DNA of 64,000 bases from Legionella rubrilucens (GCF_001468125.1 NZ_LNYT01000022.1:270160-334159); one strand, 5' to 3'; counted from the first letter of the stretch, positions 8,685 through 18,308 are shown. Notes: generated from the sequence alone by a model not told the origin. Translations and numbers: made by a program.

Positions 8685-9384
8685 GAAAAATAATGGTGGA
8701 ATTATTCGTCCCGGCAATGGTCGCTAGAGTCTGGAGATACCGCAGTTGCATGGCTTGCGGTTGTTCAGCCAGAACCTTTGCGGCCTGTAATAATTTTTCG
8801 GACGCCTGCAGTTCCCCTTCCGCATGAATGACTTTGGCGCGACGGTCGCGCTCAGCCTCGGCTTGTTTCGCAATCGCACGAATCATGCTTTCATCCAAAT
8901 CCACGTGTTTAATTTCCACATTGGCCACTTTGATACCCCAGTTATCGGTTTGCGCATCGAGAATACGCTGAATGTCGCTGTTTAATTGTTCCCGTTCAGC
9001 CAGCATTTCATCGAGTTCGTGCTGCCCTAAAACGGAACGCAGGGTTGTCTGCGCCAATTGACTGGTGGCCTCAAAATAATTCTCGACCTGAATAATCGCA
9101 TGTTTGGGTTCAACAACACGAAAATAGAGAACTGCATTGACTCTGACTGACACGTTATCACGGGAAATAACATCCTGGCTGGGTATATCCATGACCACGG
9201 TACGCAAATCCACTCGAACCATCTGTTGAACACCCGGAATGACAATAATTAAACCGGGGCCTTTGACTTGCCAGAATCGCCCTAACATAAAAACAACGCC
9301 ACGCTCGTATTCACGAAGCACTTTGAAGGTCGACAGCAACAGCAAGCCCAGTATGATTAATGCGAACATCAGAAAAGGTGCCAT
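8638..9384 (-). CDS. Stomatin-type SPFH/band 7 protein (slipin)
   Basis: 248 residues. A short N-terminal membrane anchor (3-21) is followed by the SPFH domain: [25 protein letters not shown], the [10 protein letters not shown] segment, and the coiled-coil stretch [17 protein letters not shown]. The ending with FPMPVEL is typical of prokaryotic stomatins. These proteins oligomerise at the inner membrane and work with an NfeD partner, which is encoded 9 bases upstream on the same strand. Known p-stomatins are cleaved by that partner in vitro. The C-terminus overlaps the convergent ankyrin gene. Confidence 0.92.
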   Translation of the reverse strand: MAPFLMFALIILGLLLLSTFKVLREYERGVVFMLGRFWQVKGPGLIIVIPGVQQMVRVDLRTVVMDIPSQDVISRDNVSVRVNAVLYFRVVEPKHAIIQVENYFEATSQLAQTTLRSVLGQHELDEMLAEREQLNSDIQRILDAQTDNWGIKVANVEIKHVDLDESMIRAIAKQAEAERDRRAKVIHAEGELQASEKLLQAAKVLAEQPQAMQLRYLQTLATIAGTNNSTIIFPMPVELGDLLRKLSP

Positions 9385-9393
9385 AATATCCTC

Positions 9394-10755
9394 CTAATTA
9401 TCCTGCTTCTTCACGGCATTGCTGTTTTCCTGTCGTGATTTTTTTGCAGGTTTCATTTCCTTAACTTCCAAAAGCAGACCTTTCGCGGCAATGACTTTTA
9501 TTTTCTTATTCTTGCCTATGGGTTGAGAGGCGTGCACATTCCATATTTCCCCGCGAATAACAGCCTGCCCCTGTAAATCAATATCCTCCATCGCTCGACC
9601 CTCTGCACCGACCAGAACGGACAGACCATGCTGAACGTCATGGCGCCGTGACTTGATGGTCATCCCAAGCAGGGTAAACAGCACCAGGACATTCACTACC
9701 GCCATGGCCCAAATAGCAGACCAGGCGACCTGATAGCTTTGATGGTCAGTATCAATTAACAGGATAGACCCAAAAATAAAGGCGATGCTGCCGCCAATCC
9801 CCAAAGCGCCAAAACTTGGCGAAAACGCTTCGGCAATAATAAAAACAATACCGATCAGGATTAAACCCAGGCCGGCGTAGCTGACAGGCAACAGCTGCAA
9901 AGCATACAGTGCAAGTAACATGGCAATCGCACCAATGACGCCAGGCAGTACAAAACCAGGGTTCATTAACTCAAAAAAAATGCCATAAATACCTAAAAGC
10001 AGCAGGAGGTAGGCGATCGTTGGTTCGGTGATAATCAAAAGCAATTGTGTACGCCAATCAGGATGAATGCGTTCAATGGTCTTATTTTCAGTGTCCAATT
10101 GAATTTTCATGCCATTCTGCATCACCACTTGACCCTGCAATTGCTGTAACAAATCAGTCTCATTGTCGGCAATGAAATTGATTACACCGGCCTTTAATGC
10201 TTCCTGTGCGGTCATGGTCGCGGCATCGGTGACGGCTTTTTCTGCAAATTGGGGGTCCCGTCCGCGCAACTGTGCCAAGGTACGGATATAAGCCTGTGCA
10301 TCATTGGCTACTTTCTTGCCCAGGGTTGAGTTGTTTTTATCGCTCGTATCCTTGTTTTGCTCACCGATCTGTACGGGACTTGCCGCCCCCAAATGGGTAC
10401 CCGGTGCCATAGCCGCCAGCGTACTGGCATAAAGGATATAAGTGCCGGCGCTCGCCGCCCTTGCGCCGTTGGGAGCCACATACGCAACCACCGGTGTTTT
10501 TGACGAAAGAATCGTCTGAACAATCAGGCGCAAGGATTTATCCAATCCGCCGGGAGTATTGATGCGCAGGATAATTAATGAGGCTTTATCGGCCTGAGTG
10601 ATGCCGCGATGAATGTAATCCGCCATGGCAGGGCCAATGGCGCCTTCTACATTGAGGACAATAATTTTTTCAGCGTAGGTAATGGCTGGAATAAGTAAAA
10701 GTGTTAAACAAATAACCCACTTCACAAGAAAGGCACGTCTTTTGTGCGGGTTCAT
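9394..10755 (-). CDS. NfeD-type membrane serine protease (STOPP)
   Basis: 453 residues from the ATG at 10755, chosen because AGGA lies 8 bases upstream; an ATG at 10794 lacks a site. A signal peptide (to about residue 28) precedes a ClpP-like domain with a Ser-Lys dyad: S102 in AASAGTY and K148 in GKKVAND. C-terminal transmembrane helices follow (about 240-375), then an OB-fold NfeD domain. It pairs with the stomatin just downstream. Proposed roles are membrane protein quality control and microdomain organisation. Confidence 0.92.
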   Translation of the reverse strand: MNPHKRRAFLVKWVICLTLLLIPAITYAEKIIVLNVEGAIGPAMADYIHRGITQADKASLIILRINTPGGLDKSLRLIVQTILSSKTPVVAYVAPNGARAASAGTYILYASTLAAMAPGTHLGAASPVQIGEQNKDTSDKNNSTLGKKVANDAQAYIRTLAQLRGRDPQFAEKAVTDAATMTAQEALKAGVINFIADNETDLLQQLQGQVVMQNGMKIQLDTENKTIERIHPDWRTQLLLIITEPTIAYLLLLLGIYGIFFELMNPGFVLPGVIGAIAMLLALYALQLLPVSYAGLGLILIGIVFIIAEAFSPSFGALGIGGSIAFIFGSILLIDTDHQSYQVAWSAIWAMAVVNVLVLFTLLGMTIKSRRHDVQHGLSVLVGAEGRAMEDIDLQGQAVIRGEIWNVHASQPIGKNKKIKVIAAKGLLLEVKEMKPAKKSRQENSNAVKKQDN

Positions 10756-10835
10756 ATAACATCCTGTTTGTCTCCCATCCATTAAGCATAGCATTTAACC
10801 CTGCTTTGTTATGGGATGACCCGGTTTGACAGCGT

Positions 10836-10856
10836 GGTCAGCCTTAAAGGCTGACC
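10836..10856 (-). terminator. Hairpin after the siderophore porin gene
   Basis: Perfect 8-bp stem GGTCAGCC/GGCTGACC with a 5-base loop, 6 bases past the stop of the porin gene. No T run follows on either strand, so it may act as an RNA-stabilising or weak termination hairpin rather than a classic terminator. Confidence 0.4.
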
Positions 10857-10862
10857 TCAGCA

Positions 10863-12461
10863 TTAGAAGAAAACACCAATCTGTGCAACAACGGTATCGG
10901 CTGTTTTACCCGTGCCCAAGGTATTGGCATTGATTACGCCTGGAGGGGCGATACCGTTGGCAAAATCACCACTGCGGTAATCAATGTCATGACGGTATTC
11001 AAGACTCTCTACCGTGTCTTTCCAGAGGGAAATATTGAAAACCGTACTGATTCGTTCCCGCGGCAAATTGAGCGCCAGTGTGTCTTTAGACCATTGATAA
11101 CCCAATGCCAATGAGGCGGGCTTATCAAAGGCTTTGAAGGTGACACCTCCTTCAATCTGAGCCGCCTGGGGTTTTGCGCCTCGGCCGTTAAAACTCAAGG
11201 CATTGGGATTGAATGCTTTGGTCGCGCCGACCCATTCTAAAGCCAGGGTATAACGATCGAAACTCACATTACCATGAATATTAAAGGCCGGTACTTTGCC
11301 AACGGCCTCAGAACCATTGGTAATTGAACCAAAACCGCCAAAGGTGGTGCCTGCGGGGGAACCCGTATTCTGCATACCGCCGGCGTCGGCAATCGTGCCA
11401 AGGTACCCTGCACCGATCTCGCCGGTGACATCGCCCTGTTCCAGCGTATAACCGGCATTGACACCACCTACACCGTCACGTCCCAGGGTAGTATCAGAAC
11501 GGAAAGCATAAGCCTGGGCATAAGGACCGGTACCCTGTTGTGATTTATAACCCAGGATAATCGGTCTGGCTTTGGTACGAGCCATGATCATCGTAATGGG
11601 CGAACTCACCATGGCGCTTGCATACTTTCCAAAAGGAACAAATAACTGTCCTGCGGTAAAATAGAAGGGCGATTTGTCCAGATTACCAATGTTGACAAAA
11701 CCCAGGTTCAAATCAAAGGATGAATTGGCTACGCGTTGATTGCTGAGATCGGGCGGTGATTCATCATAGGCAATCCCGATAAAGGCTTCCACCATGTCGT
11801 TCAAGGCTGCCGCGACATCCAACTCACTGGATCCTAAGGTAATATCACCCTGTGAATTCCCAATGAATGGTCTCGAGAGCGTGGCTACGGGTTCCGTTTT
11901 ACCGCTGATGGCAATAATGGGCATGGTCGGGACAGGATAGCCAATGCGCTCATAGGCACGGTAAAGGCGTCGACGCTGCTGCATTAAACGGATATCGCGG
12001 TTAATACTGGAAATATTAACGATGTAATCGGAGCCATCAAAGGCAGGCCTGTCACCAAGATAGGGCGAGGTCACCACGGGCGTACCGGCAATGTAGGTCA
12101 ACACGTGCTCATCAGCAACCAATGCGGTTGGGTAAAAACCGATGGATTCTGGGTGGCTGTCAATGGTATGCACGCTGAGCAGGCTGCTATGAAATGACAA
12201 AGGGCCGTCTCGTGGTATGGGTTTCGCTGTATTAGCCGTGCTTTCAGGTGCTTTACTGGCTGGCTTTTTATTGAGTTTGGGGGGTTCCGCCGGTTGTGTG
12301 GATTGCGAGACCACCTGCTTTTGCAGGTTGTTAATCTGATCCTGAAGGGCTTTCGTTTGATTTTGAAGGCGTTGAATTTCTTGCAACAATTCCTTATTCG
12401 CTACAGCAAAGCCCGGGCTGGCTAACGCAGCCAAGGCCATAAATAATACTTTGTGTTTCAC
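10863..12461 (-). CDS. LbtU-family siderophore porin (outer membrane beta-barrel)
   Basis: 532 residues, GTG start with AGGAG 8 bases upstream. A signal peptide (about 1-21) precedes a periplasmic coiled coil (ELLQEIQRLQNQ) and a Pro/Lys linker. A long beta-barrel follows, with many alternating strands and a terminal Phe (VAQIGVFF). This order matches LbtU, the Legionella legiobactin receptor, which takes up ferric siderophore without a TonB box or plug. Legionella genomes carry several paralogs, so the substrate of this copy is not certain. A neighbouring iron-uptake gene or Fur box is not obvious; the next genes upstream are MOMP porins. Confidence 0.8.
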   Translation of the reverse strand: MKHKVLFMALAALASPGFAVANKELLQEIQRLQNQTKALQDQINNLQKQVVSQSTQPAEPPKLNKKPASKAPESTANTAKPIPRDGPLSFHSSLLSVHTIDSHPESIGFYPTALVADEHVLTYIAGTPVVTSPYLGDRPAFDGSDYIVNISSINRDIRLMQQRRRLYRAYERIGYPVPTMPIIAISGKTEPVATLSRPFIGNSQGDITLGSSELDVAAALNDMVEAFIGIAYDESPPDLSNQRVANSSFDLNLGFVNIGNLDKSPFYFTAGQLFVPFGKYASAMVSSPITMIMARTKARPIILGYKSQQGTGPYAQAYAFRSDTTLGRDGVGGVNAGYTLEQGDVTGEIGAGYLGTIADAGGMQNTGSPAGTTFGGFGSITNGSEAVGKVPAFNIHGNVSFDRYTLALEWVGATKAFNPNALSFNGRGAKPQAAQIEGGVTFKAFDKPASLALGYQWSKDTLALNLPRERISTVFNISLWKDTVESLEYRHDIDYRSGDFANGIAPPGVINANTLGTGKTADTVVAQIGVFF

Positions 12462-12582
12462 AACCGATACTCCTGATTATAATTCAATCTTCCACTTGCT
12501 TCGGCGAATTGATTATAACTGGAGCGCATCAGGCTGGCCAGCGATTGTTCACTCTATTTACCTAAAAGGTAGTTTTTTGCAA

Positions 12583-12607
12583 TAAAAAACCCATCCGAAG
12601 ATGGGTT
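12583..12607 (-). terminator. Rho-independent terminator after the second MOMP gene
   Basis: Stem AACCCATC/GATGGGTT with a 4-base loop; on the minus strand it is followed by a T-rich run (TTTTTATT). It sits about 19 bases beyond the stop of the gene starting at 13603. Confidence 0.8.
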
Positions 12608-12625
12608 CTTGAAGCGGGATGGGCA

Positions 12626-13603
12626 TTAAGCCGGGGCAACCCATTTCAGTCCGCCATAAACACCGTACATGCCAAAGTCAGACATATCAATTCTTAAGCA
12701 TCCGCATAATGGGTTAATGTGCTGTAATGAATTGAAGTAGTTAAATACCTGATAGCCTGCTTCAATATTCAGTGTTCCATTCGCTGTTTCATAGGCATAG
12801 TTAGCTCCTAACTTGGCCTCAACGCTGGGAACCACTGATTTCTGCGTACCATAACGAGTAAATGCAACCAGATTATTACCAAAGAAGGTTGCTTCGTTAT
12901 AACGTCCAGTTCCATAAAGAATCGATCCGGAAGTATTGGCTGTAATGCTGAAGTTTTCCGTCAGATCATAGGAAAAATCAACACCTACAACTGGCCCCAC
13001 ACCATTGAAGTCGGTATTTTGCGTACCAAATACCCCAGAGGTTAACAAGAGAATGGTGGGCGAAACAACGCTGTAAGCCAGGTTGCTGTTGACACGGATG
13101 TCAGCGTACTGGAAACCGCCATAAAAACGGGCGTTCTTACGCATTCCCATATCCACGTGTTGACCCATTACAGCATTCACACGATCAAACTTGTTGGTGA
13201 ATGTGTGGGTAAAATTAGCGGATACAACACCACCCAGCGGGGAGGGGAAAACGCCAGTGAATGAACCGTTGTTGCTATCCACATCATAATGCAGCCAATC
13301 GACCGTGAGATCATTGCCTGTGCGGAAATGATAGGATCCTTCCAGTTTGTATCCCCATCCCCATTCATTATCAACATCTTTGTATTCACTCAGGGAAGAG
13401 GCAGCGAGACCGTAAGCCTTGTCAGCGTCATAAATTGGCTTTAAGTACAATGCCTGTATGCCGAGATCCCATTTTTTTGCTTCGCAGGGGACTGTGACAT
13501 CGCCCGGGGTACAAGTTGGAGCAGGCGGAGCACCGTACATACCTGCTGCTGCAAAACCGCTGATACTCATTCCTAGAATTGCCAGGGTTGTTCTTCTAAA
13601 CAT
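12626..13603 (-). CDS. Legionella major outer membrane protein family porin (copy 2)
   Basis: 325 residues, signal peptide ending near AAAGM. The mature start has CTPGDVTVPCEAKKWDLGIQALYL, almost the same motif as the upstream copy. Strand-rich sequence follows, ending in YGGLKWVAP. MOMP proteins are the main pores of the Legionella outer membrane and form disulfide-linked oligomers; two Cys are conserved at the N-terminus, with another two in a late loop (NPLCGCLRI). GGGAG precedes the ATG, but a terminator for the upstream copy ends only 17 bases before this start. Expression must therefore come from readthrough or from a promoter inside copy 1. Confidence 0.9.
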   Translation of the reverse strand: MFRRTTLAILGMSISGFAAAGMYGAPPAPTCTPGDVTVPCEAKKWDLGIQALYLKPIYDADKAYGLAASSLSEYKDVDNEWGWGYKLEGSYHFRTGNDLTVDWLHYDVDSNNGSFTGVFPSPLGGVVSANFTHTFTNKFDRVNAVMGQHVDMGMRKNARFYGGFQYADIRVNSNLAYSVVSPTILLLTSGVFGTQNTDFNGVGPVVGVDFSYDLTENFSITANTSGSILYGTGRYNEATFFGNNLVAFTRYGTQKSVVPSVEAKLGANYAYETANGTLNIEAGYQVFNYFNSLQHINPLCGCLRIDMSDFGMYGVYGGLKWVAPA

Positions 13604-13620
13604 GTTTACTCCCTTAATCC

Positions 13621-13650
13621 AAAAAAAAGCCCATCACAGGTGATGGGCTT
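13621..13650 (-). terminator. Rho-independent terminator between the tandem MOMP genes
   Basis: A 10-bp perfect stem AAGCCCATCA/TGATGGGCTT with a 4-base loop, followed on the minus strand by eight T. It lies just past the stop of the first MOMP gene and immediately before the ribosome site of the second. Confidence 0.9.
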
Positions 13651-13670
13651 AAATCTTACCGAGTTGCTAA

Positions 13671-14597
13671 TTAAACGTTGCCAACCCACTTCAGACCGAC
13701 GTAAGGACCGTGCAGAGCGAAGTCAGTTTCGATAACGTTAGTACCCAGGATCAATGGGCTAGTTCCGATATGCTGAGCATTGAAGTAGTTAACCCACATG
13801 TAACCAGCATCCAGAGTCAGATCGCCTTGAGCCATAGCGTAAGTGTATTTAGCACCCAGTTTCGCTTCCAGTTCAGGAACGATAGCAGTTTTGGAACCGT
13901 GAGTAGTAGCAACTGTAACACCGTTAACTACACGAGCAGTGTCAAACTTGCTGTCGCCAACCAGAATAGCAGTTGCGCCGTTTGCATAAACTGCGAAACC
14001 ATTACCCCAATCGTAGGACATGTCAGCACCAACACGAGGACCGAAACCGTTGAAACGCAGGTCAGCTGTATCACGAATAGCTAAAGCGTTAACTTGAGCC
14101 CAGAAATCAGTGTCGATACGAGCGTACTGAGCACCACCGTGGAAGCGGATGTTTTTGAACTCACCGAAGTCAACGTGTTGACCGAATTCAAAGTTTACAG
14201 CATCCCATTGTGGCTCAACACTGGCAACTCCACCGACAGCGAAGAAATCATCAGTGAAATTGAAATCAGTGTCTTTACTGAAGTGGTACCAGTTGATGTT
14301 GATGTCGTTACCAGTGCTGAAGTGGTAAGAACCTTCTAACTTGAAGCCCCAGCCCCAATCCAGATCCAGGTCGTGGTAGTAGGTGTTGCCAGCAGCATCA
14401 GTAGTAGCGAAACGGTAACCGAAATCGCCGTCATAAACTGGTTGCAAATATAAAGCTTGTACACCGAAATCCCAAGCAGTTCTTTCGCAAGGAACGGTTA
14501 CATTACCAGGGGTGCAAACAGGACCCATGGTACCAGCAAACACTGCACTGCTTCCTAAAGCAAGAACAGCTACCGCTGTTTTTTTCAAATTTAACAT
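13671..14597 (-). CDS. Legionella major outer membrane protein family porin (copy 1)
   Basis: 308 residues. The signal peptide is cleaved near VFAGTMG, the mature N-terminus has [25 protein letters not shown], and the ending is [13 protein letters not shown]. This is a beta-barrel porin of the Legionella MOMP (OmpS-like) family. It has a good sigma-70 promoter upstream, a GGAG ribosome site and a strong terminator. Its biased, uniform codon use, seen as long open frames on the opposite strand, suggests high expression. It is probably the main expressed copy of the tandem pair. Confidence 0.92.
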   Translation of the reverse strand: MLNLKKTAVAVLALGSSAVFAGTMGPVCTPGNVTVPCERTAWDFGVQALYLQPVYDGDFGYRFATTDAAGNTYYHDLDLDWGWGFKLEGSYHFSTGNDININWYHFSKDTDFNFTDDFFAVGGVASVEPQWDAVNFEFGQHVDFGEFKNIRFHGGAQYARIDTDFWAQVNALAIRDTADLRFNGFGPRVGADMSYDWGNGFAVYANGATAILVGDSKFDTARVVNGVTVATTHGSKTAIVPELEAKLGAKYTYAMAQGDLTLDAGYMWVNYFNAQHIGTSPLILGTNVIETDFALHGPYVGLKWVGNV

Positions 14598-14706
14598 TGC
14601 TTCATCTCCACTTTTTATTATTAACTTTCCGTTTTGCTGTCAAATCACAACGAGGTGTTGACCACAGTACGCAATCATCGCTCTATCCGAGAACGTACAT
14701 AGGCAA

Positions 14707-14735
14707 ATTATCTAGTCCAATTCTTGTAAAGTCAA
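14707..14735 (-). promoter_or_regulatory. Sigma-70 promoter of the first MOMP gene
   Basis: Read on the minus strand: -35 TTGACT (14735-14730), 17-base spacer, -10 GATAAT (14712-14707). Transcription would start near 14700, giving a leader of about 100 bases. Near-consensus elements and optimal spacing fit an abundant porin. Confidence 0.7.
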
Positions 14736-15052
14736 CATTAAAATTGCAAGTTTTATCAACAATCTTAATATTTTCCTCGAATTCGCTCATATTTTATTCA
14801 GCCTGAAAAATATAATGCAGAACTCACACAAGCAGGCTTAATGGTAAAGGCTACATGAATTTTTTTGGTTTTGCCACCTGAAAGTAGGCTTTTTTTTGCT
14901 TTTTTTATACGAACACACCAGGCATGCATCTTATTGATACAATGAGATAAATTAAATACCATAATCAGCGCATTGATCGCCAGCATCGAAATCAGCACGG
15001 ATTGAAGAGCTATATATAATGTATCGATGCACCGAGCAAACCCGTATCCAGC
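14736..15052. other. Intergenic region, no convincing gene
   Basis: 317 bases upstream of the MOMP promoter and downstream of motY. A 66-codon minus-strand frame (14998-14798, GTG start) has a hydrophobic N-terminus and a Lys-rich end. It lacks a ribosome site and derives partly from A-rich runs, so it is not called. The rest is AT-rich with no clear RNA gene. Confidence 0.4.
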
Positions 15053-15937
15053 CTATATTTTTTTCTCTATTTCGACCACCACGCGACGGTTTAATGCCAT
15101 GCCGGCCTCTGTGGTATTCGGCGCGACAGGATCCAGCACCCCAAACCAGGTGGTATAAATCATGTCCTTGTTAATGCCCTGACTTAACAGAAACTTCTCA
15201 ACGGCTTTAGCCCTGGCTTCCGACATCGCATTATTAATGGATTTACGGCCCCGATCATCAGAATACCCGTAAATGTTGATTTTCCTGACCTGTGGATCCG
15301 CATTCACATAGGTCACGATGCGCTTGAGTTGGCGCAGCTGTGCTTCTTCCAATTTGTAATCGTTGGTATCAAACAATAAAACCGTGGTTTTAACGTGCTC
15401 GTAATTAAACGGCAGAAGATTGCCGAGGCAGCGCTGGTATTTGGCATACACTTTCTGAAAATGGATGGGGGATAGAATCACCGTGACTGGAAACCCTTGT
15501 TCCGAACGGTATTGGATGCGCGTATTATATCCCTTGGCCAGGTACGTCAGGGTACTGAGTGCTGGATCCCGCGGGAGAAAAAGTGCAAATTCGCCTGGGG
15601 TGAGGACGGTCTTAGTGATCGGGAAACGCAGGGCGCGCGGCTTCCAGACAGGTTCTTTGGCATAGACCACCGCCGGCAACTCCCTTTGCACCTGCTCCCA
15701 CTTACTCATGATGAAGTGCGGCGGTCTTGCGGCATATTGCTCAAAATAGGCAATCCCATAGTTCGGAATGACCAAAGACAAGCCGCAGCGCAGACGGTTG
15801 CCGGTCATTTTCCATTTCTCAAACCCCATGGGGCTTTTGTATTGAACCGGCACAACCGCCTTTGCCTGTTCTCCCCACAAGCTGCCAATCACGATCAAAG
15901 GCAAAACGGAACATGTAAAAAACTGCTTTAAAGCCAT
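15053..15937 (-). CDS. motY: Flagellar motor T-ring protein MotY
   Basis: 294 residues with a signal peptide (1-27). An N-terminal MotY-type domain includes KMTGNRLRCGLSLVIPNYG and YFEQYAARPPHF. A C-terminal OmpA-like peptidoglycan-binding domain (about 185-294) has INIYGYSDDRGRKS, NNAMSEARAKAVEKFL and NRRVVVEI. MotY forms the periplasmic T ring that anchors stators to peptidoglycan in Vibrio and Pseudomonas. The same motY-pyrC-rnt neighbourhood is found in Pseudomonas, supporting the call. It is divergent from pyrC across 71 bases. Confidence 0.88.
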   Translation of the reverse strand: MALKQFFTCSVLPLIVIGSLWGEQAKAVVPVQYKSPMGFEKWKMTGNRLRCGLSLVIPNYGIAYFEQYAARPPHFIMSKWEQVQRELPAVVYAKEPVWKPRALRFPITKTVLTPGEFALFLPRDPALSTLTYLAKGYNTRIQYRSEQGFPVTVILSPIHFQKVYAKYQRCLGNLLPFNYEHVKTTVLLFDTNDYKLEEAQLRQLKRIVTYVNADPQVRKINIYGYSDDRGRKSINNAMSEARAKAVEKFLLSQGINKDMIYTTWFGVLDPVAPNTTEAGMALNRRVVVEIEKKI

Positions 15938-16008
15938 TTTTTGTTCATCCTGCTTTGTTATTCCGTGTTATGCTCCCTATTATCGGCTAACTTTGTGGAA
16001 CCTTTATT

Positions 16009-17040
16009 TTGCAAACACTTGTTATAACCCGTCCGGACGATTGGCACGTTCATTTTCGCGACGGCGACGCGCTTAAAGAGACAGTAGCCGCCACCGCCAG
16101 GCATTTTTCCCGGGCGTTGGCCATGCCCAACTTGAAGCCGGCGTTGACGTCGGTTCGGTCCGTGTTGGCTTACCGGGAACGTCTTATGAAGGCTCTGACG
16201 TCACCCTATGACTTTACTCCTTACATGACACTTTATATTAATGAACAGGTACAACCCGAGGAGATGCTCAGCATTCAGGCAGGCGATGCCATTCTGGGAG
16301 CCAAACTCTATCCCGCCGGCGCCACCACCAATTCAGAAGAAGGAACTCATTCGTTACGTGCCCTCTACCCTTTATTGGAGGTTATGCAGCAGCAGGATCT
16401 GGTGTTGCAGATCCATGGCGAAATCACTCATGGGGATATTTTCGATCGCGAAGCCGCCTTTCTTACCGAAGGATTACTGCCCTTAACCCGTGATTTCCCT
16501 AAGCTGCGCATCGTACTGGAACACATTTCCACCAAGGCCGCCGTTGATTTTGTCAGTGAGGCAGGCGAGCGGGTTGCCGCCACCATTACGCCGCATCACT
16601 TATTGTATAACCGGAATCAACTGTTAAGCGGCGGGGTTAAACCGCATTATTATTGTTTACCGATTCTTAAACGGGAGCGCGATCAACTGGCTTTACAACA
16701 AGCCGCCGTCAGCGGGAATGCTAAATTTTTTGCCGGCACCGACAGCGCCCCGCATGCACGCCAGAACAAAGAGACTGCCTGCGGCTGTGCCGGCATCTAT
16801 TCCGCACCCTATGCCGTTTCACTATACGCCCAGGTGTTTGATCAACTCGGTAAGCTTGAAAAATTGAATTGCTTTATGGGCCATTTCGGCGCTTCATTCT
16901 ATCAATTACCCATCAATAAAAGCGAATTACTGCTTAAAAGGCAGCCGCAAACAGTGCCTCACAGCCTGCCACTCGGTAAGGACAGTGTCATTCCCATGGC
17001 CGCCGGCGAAACATTGGCCTGGAGTGTTCATGAAGGTTAA
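16009..17040 (+). CDS. pyrC: Dihydroorotase
   Basis: 343-residue zinc amidohydrolase of pyrimidine synthesis, closing carbamoyl-aspartate to dihydroorotate. The metal ligands are seen in DWHVHFRDG and the carboxylated-lysine region GAKLYPAGATTNSEEG. LQIHGE, LEHIST and the substrate loop TDSAPHARQNKE follow. The start is TTG (16009), which brings the N-terminus QTLVITRPDDWH into register with E. coli PyrC. The 3' end overlaps rnt by 11 bases. Confidence 0.95.
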   Translation: MQTLVITRPDDWHVHFRDGDALKETVAATARHFSRALAMPNLKPALTSVRSVLAYRERLMKALTSPYDFTPYMTLYINEQVQPEEMLSIQAGDAILGAKLYPAGATTNSEEGTHSLRALYPLLEVMQQQDLVLQIHGEITHGDIFDREAAFLTEGLLPLTRDFPKLRIVLEHISTKAAVDFVSEAGERVAATITPHHLLYNRNQLLSGGVKPHYYCLPILKRERDQLALQQAAVSGNAKFFAGTDSAPHARQNKETACGCAGIYSAPYAVSLYAQVFDQLGKLEKLNCFMGHFGASFYQLPINKSELLLKRQPQTVPHSLPLGKDSVIPMAAGETLAWSVHEG

Positions 17041-17665
17041 TGCATTATTAAAATCCAGTCTTAAACACCGTTTTCGCGGTTTTCTCCCGGTGGTAGTCGA
17101 TATCGAAACAGCAGGCGTGGATCCCTGCAAAAACGCCTTGCTGGAAATGTGCATTGTTATTCTCGACATGGATGAACAGGGTCATTATTACCCTGCCGCT
17201 ACCTACTTCGAGCACATTCTGCCCTTTGACGGTGCAGAACTGGACGCCAAGTCTCTGGCGTTTAATCAGATTGATCCCTTTCAACCCCTGCGCTTCGCGG
17301 TCGATGAGAAGGAAGCCTTGCATCGCCTGTTTACCCCTATTCTTGCCGCCCTGGATAAAAGCAAATGCCAGCGCGCCGTGCTGGTCGGTCATAATGCCTG
17401 GTTTGATTTGCTCTTTATTAAGGAAGCCGTGAAGCGTACTGGAGTAAAAAGCCCCTTTCATGCCTTTACCTGCTTTGATACGGCAACGCTTGGGGGGTTG
17501 TTTTACGGAGAAACCGTCCTGGCTAAAGCCGCCGTGGCCGCAGGCATTCCCTTCAATACCAATGAAGCTCATTCAGCGATTTATGATGCGGAAAAAACGG
17601 CCGAGCTCTTTTGCAGGATGATCAATACCTGGCATAAAACGCTGGCAAAAACCATTCAGGAATAA
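17030..17665 (+). CDS. rnt: Ribonuclease T
   Basis: 211-residue DEDD exonuclease that trims the 3' ends of tRNA, 5S and other stable RNAs. The motifs are VVDIETAG (DxE), HNAWFDLLF and the DEDDh ending AHSAIYDAEKTAELF. The start at 17030 is preceded by GGAG and lies inside the end of pyrC, so the two are probably coupled. A longer frame from 16985 is out of line with the family. Confidence 0.95.
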   Translation: MKVNALLKSSLKHRFRGFLPVVVDIETAGVDPCKNALLEMCIVILDMDEQGHYYPAATYFEHILPFDGAELDAKSLAFNQIDPFQPLRFAVDEKEALHRLFTPILAALDKSKCQRAVLVGHNAWFDLLFIKEAVKRTGVKSPFHAFTCFDTATLGGLFYGETVLAKAAVAAGIPFNTNEAHSAIYDAEKTAELFCRMINTWHKTLAKTIQE

Positions 17666-17673
17666 GAAGAGGA

Positions 17674-17695
17674 CTGCCGGCGGTAACGCCGGCAG
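17674..17695. terminator. Hairpin between rnt and the peroxiredoxin gene
   Basis: Perfect 8-bp stem CTGCCGGC/GCCGGCAG with a 6-base loop between two convergent genes. On the minus strand a pyrimidine run (TCCTCTTCTT) follows, so it may serve as a weak shared terminator. Confidence 0.5.
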
Positions 17696-17702
17696 GAAAC
17701 AG

Positions 17703-18308
17703 TTACAGCGAGTCGGAGTGAGAAGCCAGGTACTCGGCAACCCCTTTTGGAGAAGCCTTCATACCCGCCTTGCCTTTTTGCCAACCGGCTGGGCAGACTT
17801 CGCCATGTTCTTCAAAGAATTGGACCGCATCGATAATGCGCAGAATTTCATCCACATTGCGGCCAATGGGTAAATCATTCACGATTTGTGAACGGACAAC
17901 GCCATTTTTATCGATGACAAAAGCCCCGCGGAATGCAACGCCGGCAACAGGGTGTTCCACGCCGTAAGATTGGCAAATGGTATGCGAAATGTCAGCTGCC
18001 AGGGCGAATTTGACCGGGCCAATACCGCCGTCTTTAACCGCCGTGTTACGGTAAGCGTTATGCGTAAATTGCGAATCAATGGATACCGCAATCACTTCCA
18101 CACCGCGTTCTTTAAACTCATGCATGCGGTGATCCAGAGCAATCAGCTCGGAAGGGCATACAAAGGTGAAATCAAGGGGGTAAAAGAAAACCAGCCCGTA
18201 TTTCCCTTTGATCGTGTCATGCAAATTCAATTTATCAGTGATTTCACCATTACCGAGTACGGCAGGTACAGTAAAGTCCGGGGCTTTTCTTCCAACTAAA
18301 ACACTCAT
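17703..18308 (-). CDS. Typical 2-Cys peroxiredoxin (AhpC/Tsa type)
   Basis: 201 residues from the ATG at 18308, preceded by AAGGAGA. The peroxidatic cysteine is C51 in DFTFVCPSEL and the resolving cysteine C172 in EVCPAGWQ. It reduces hydrogen peroxide and organic peroxides in the cytoplasm. The sequence resembles the thioredoxin-dependent Tsa/AhpC1 branch, and no AhpF or AhpD gene is adjacent. It lies 68 bases after grxD on the same strand, and with sodB nearby forms an oxidative-stress cluster, as in Pseudomonas. Confidence 0.93.
   Translation of the reverse strand: MSVLVGRKAPDFTVPAVLGNGEITDKLNLHDTIKGKYGLVFFYPLDFTFVCPSELIALDHRMHEFKERGVEVIAVSIDSQFTHNAYRNTAVKDGGIGPVKFALAADISHTICQSYGVEHPVAGVAFRGAFVIDKNGVVRSQIVNDLPIGRNVDEILRIIDAVQFFEEHGEVCPAGWQKGKAGMKASPKGVAEYLASHSDSL

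Noticed and set aside
13710-14339. Long open frames on the + strand opposite the first MOMP gene
   Set aside because: They are shadows of a strongly codon-biased gene; Val/Thr/Glu-rich translations have no protein-like pattern.
14798-14998. 66-codon minus-strand frame with hydrophobic start and Lys-rich end
   Set aside because: GTG start without a ribosome site, and the Lys-rich part comes from A-rich runs; composition does not look coding.
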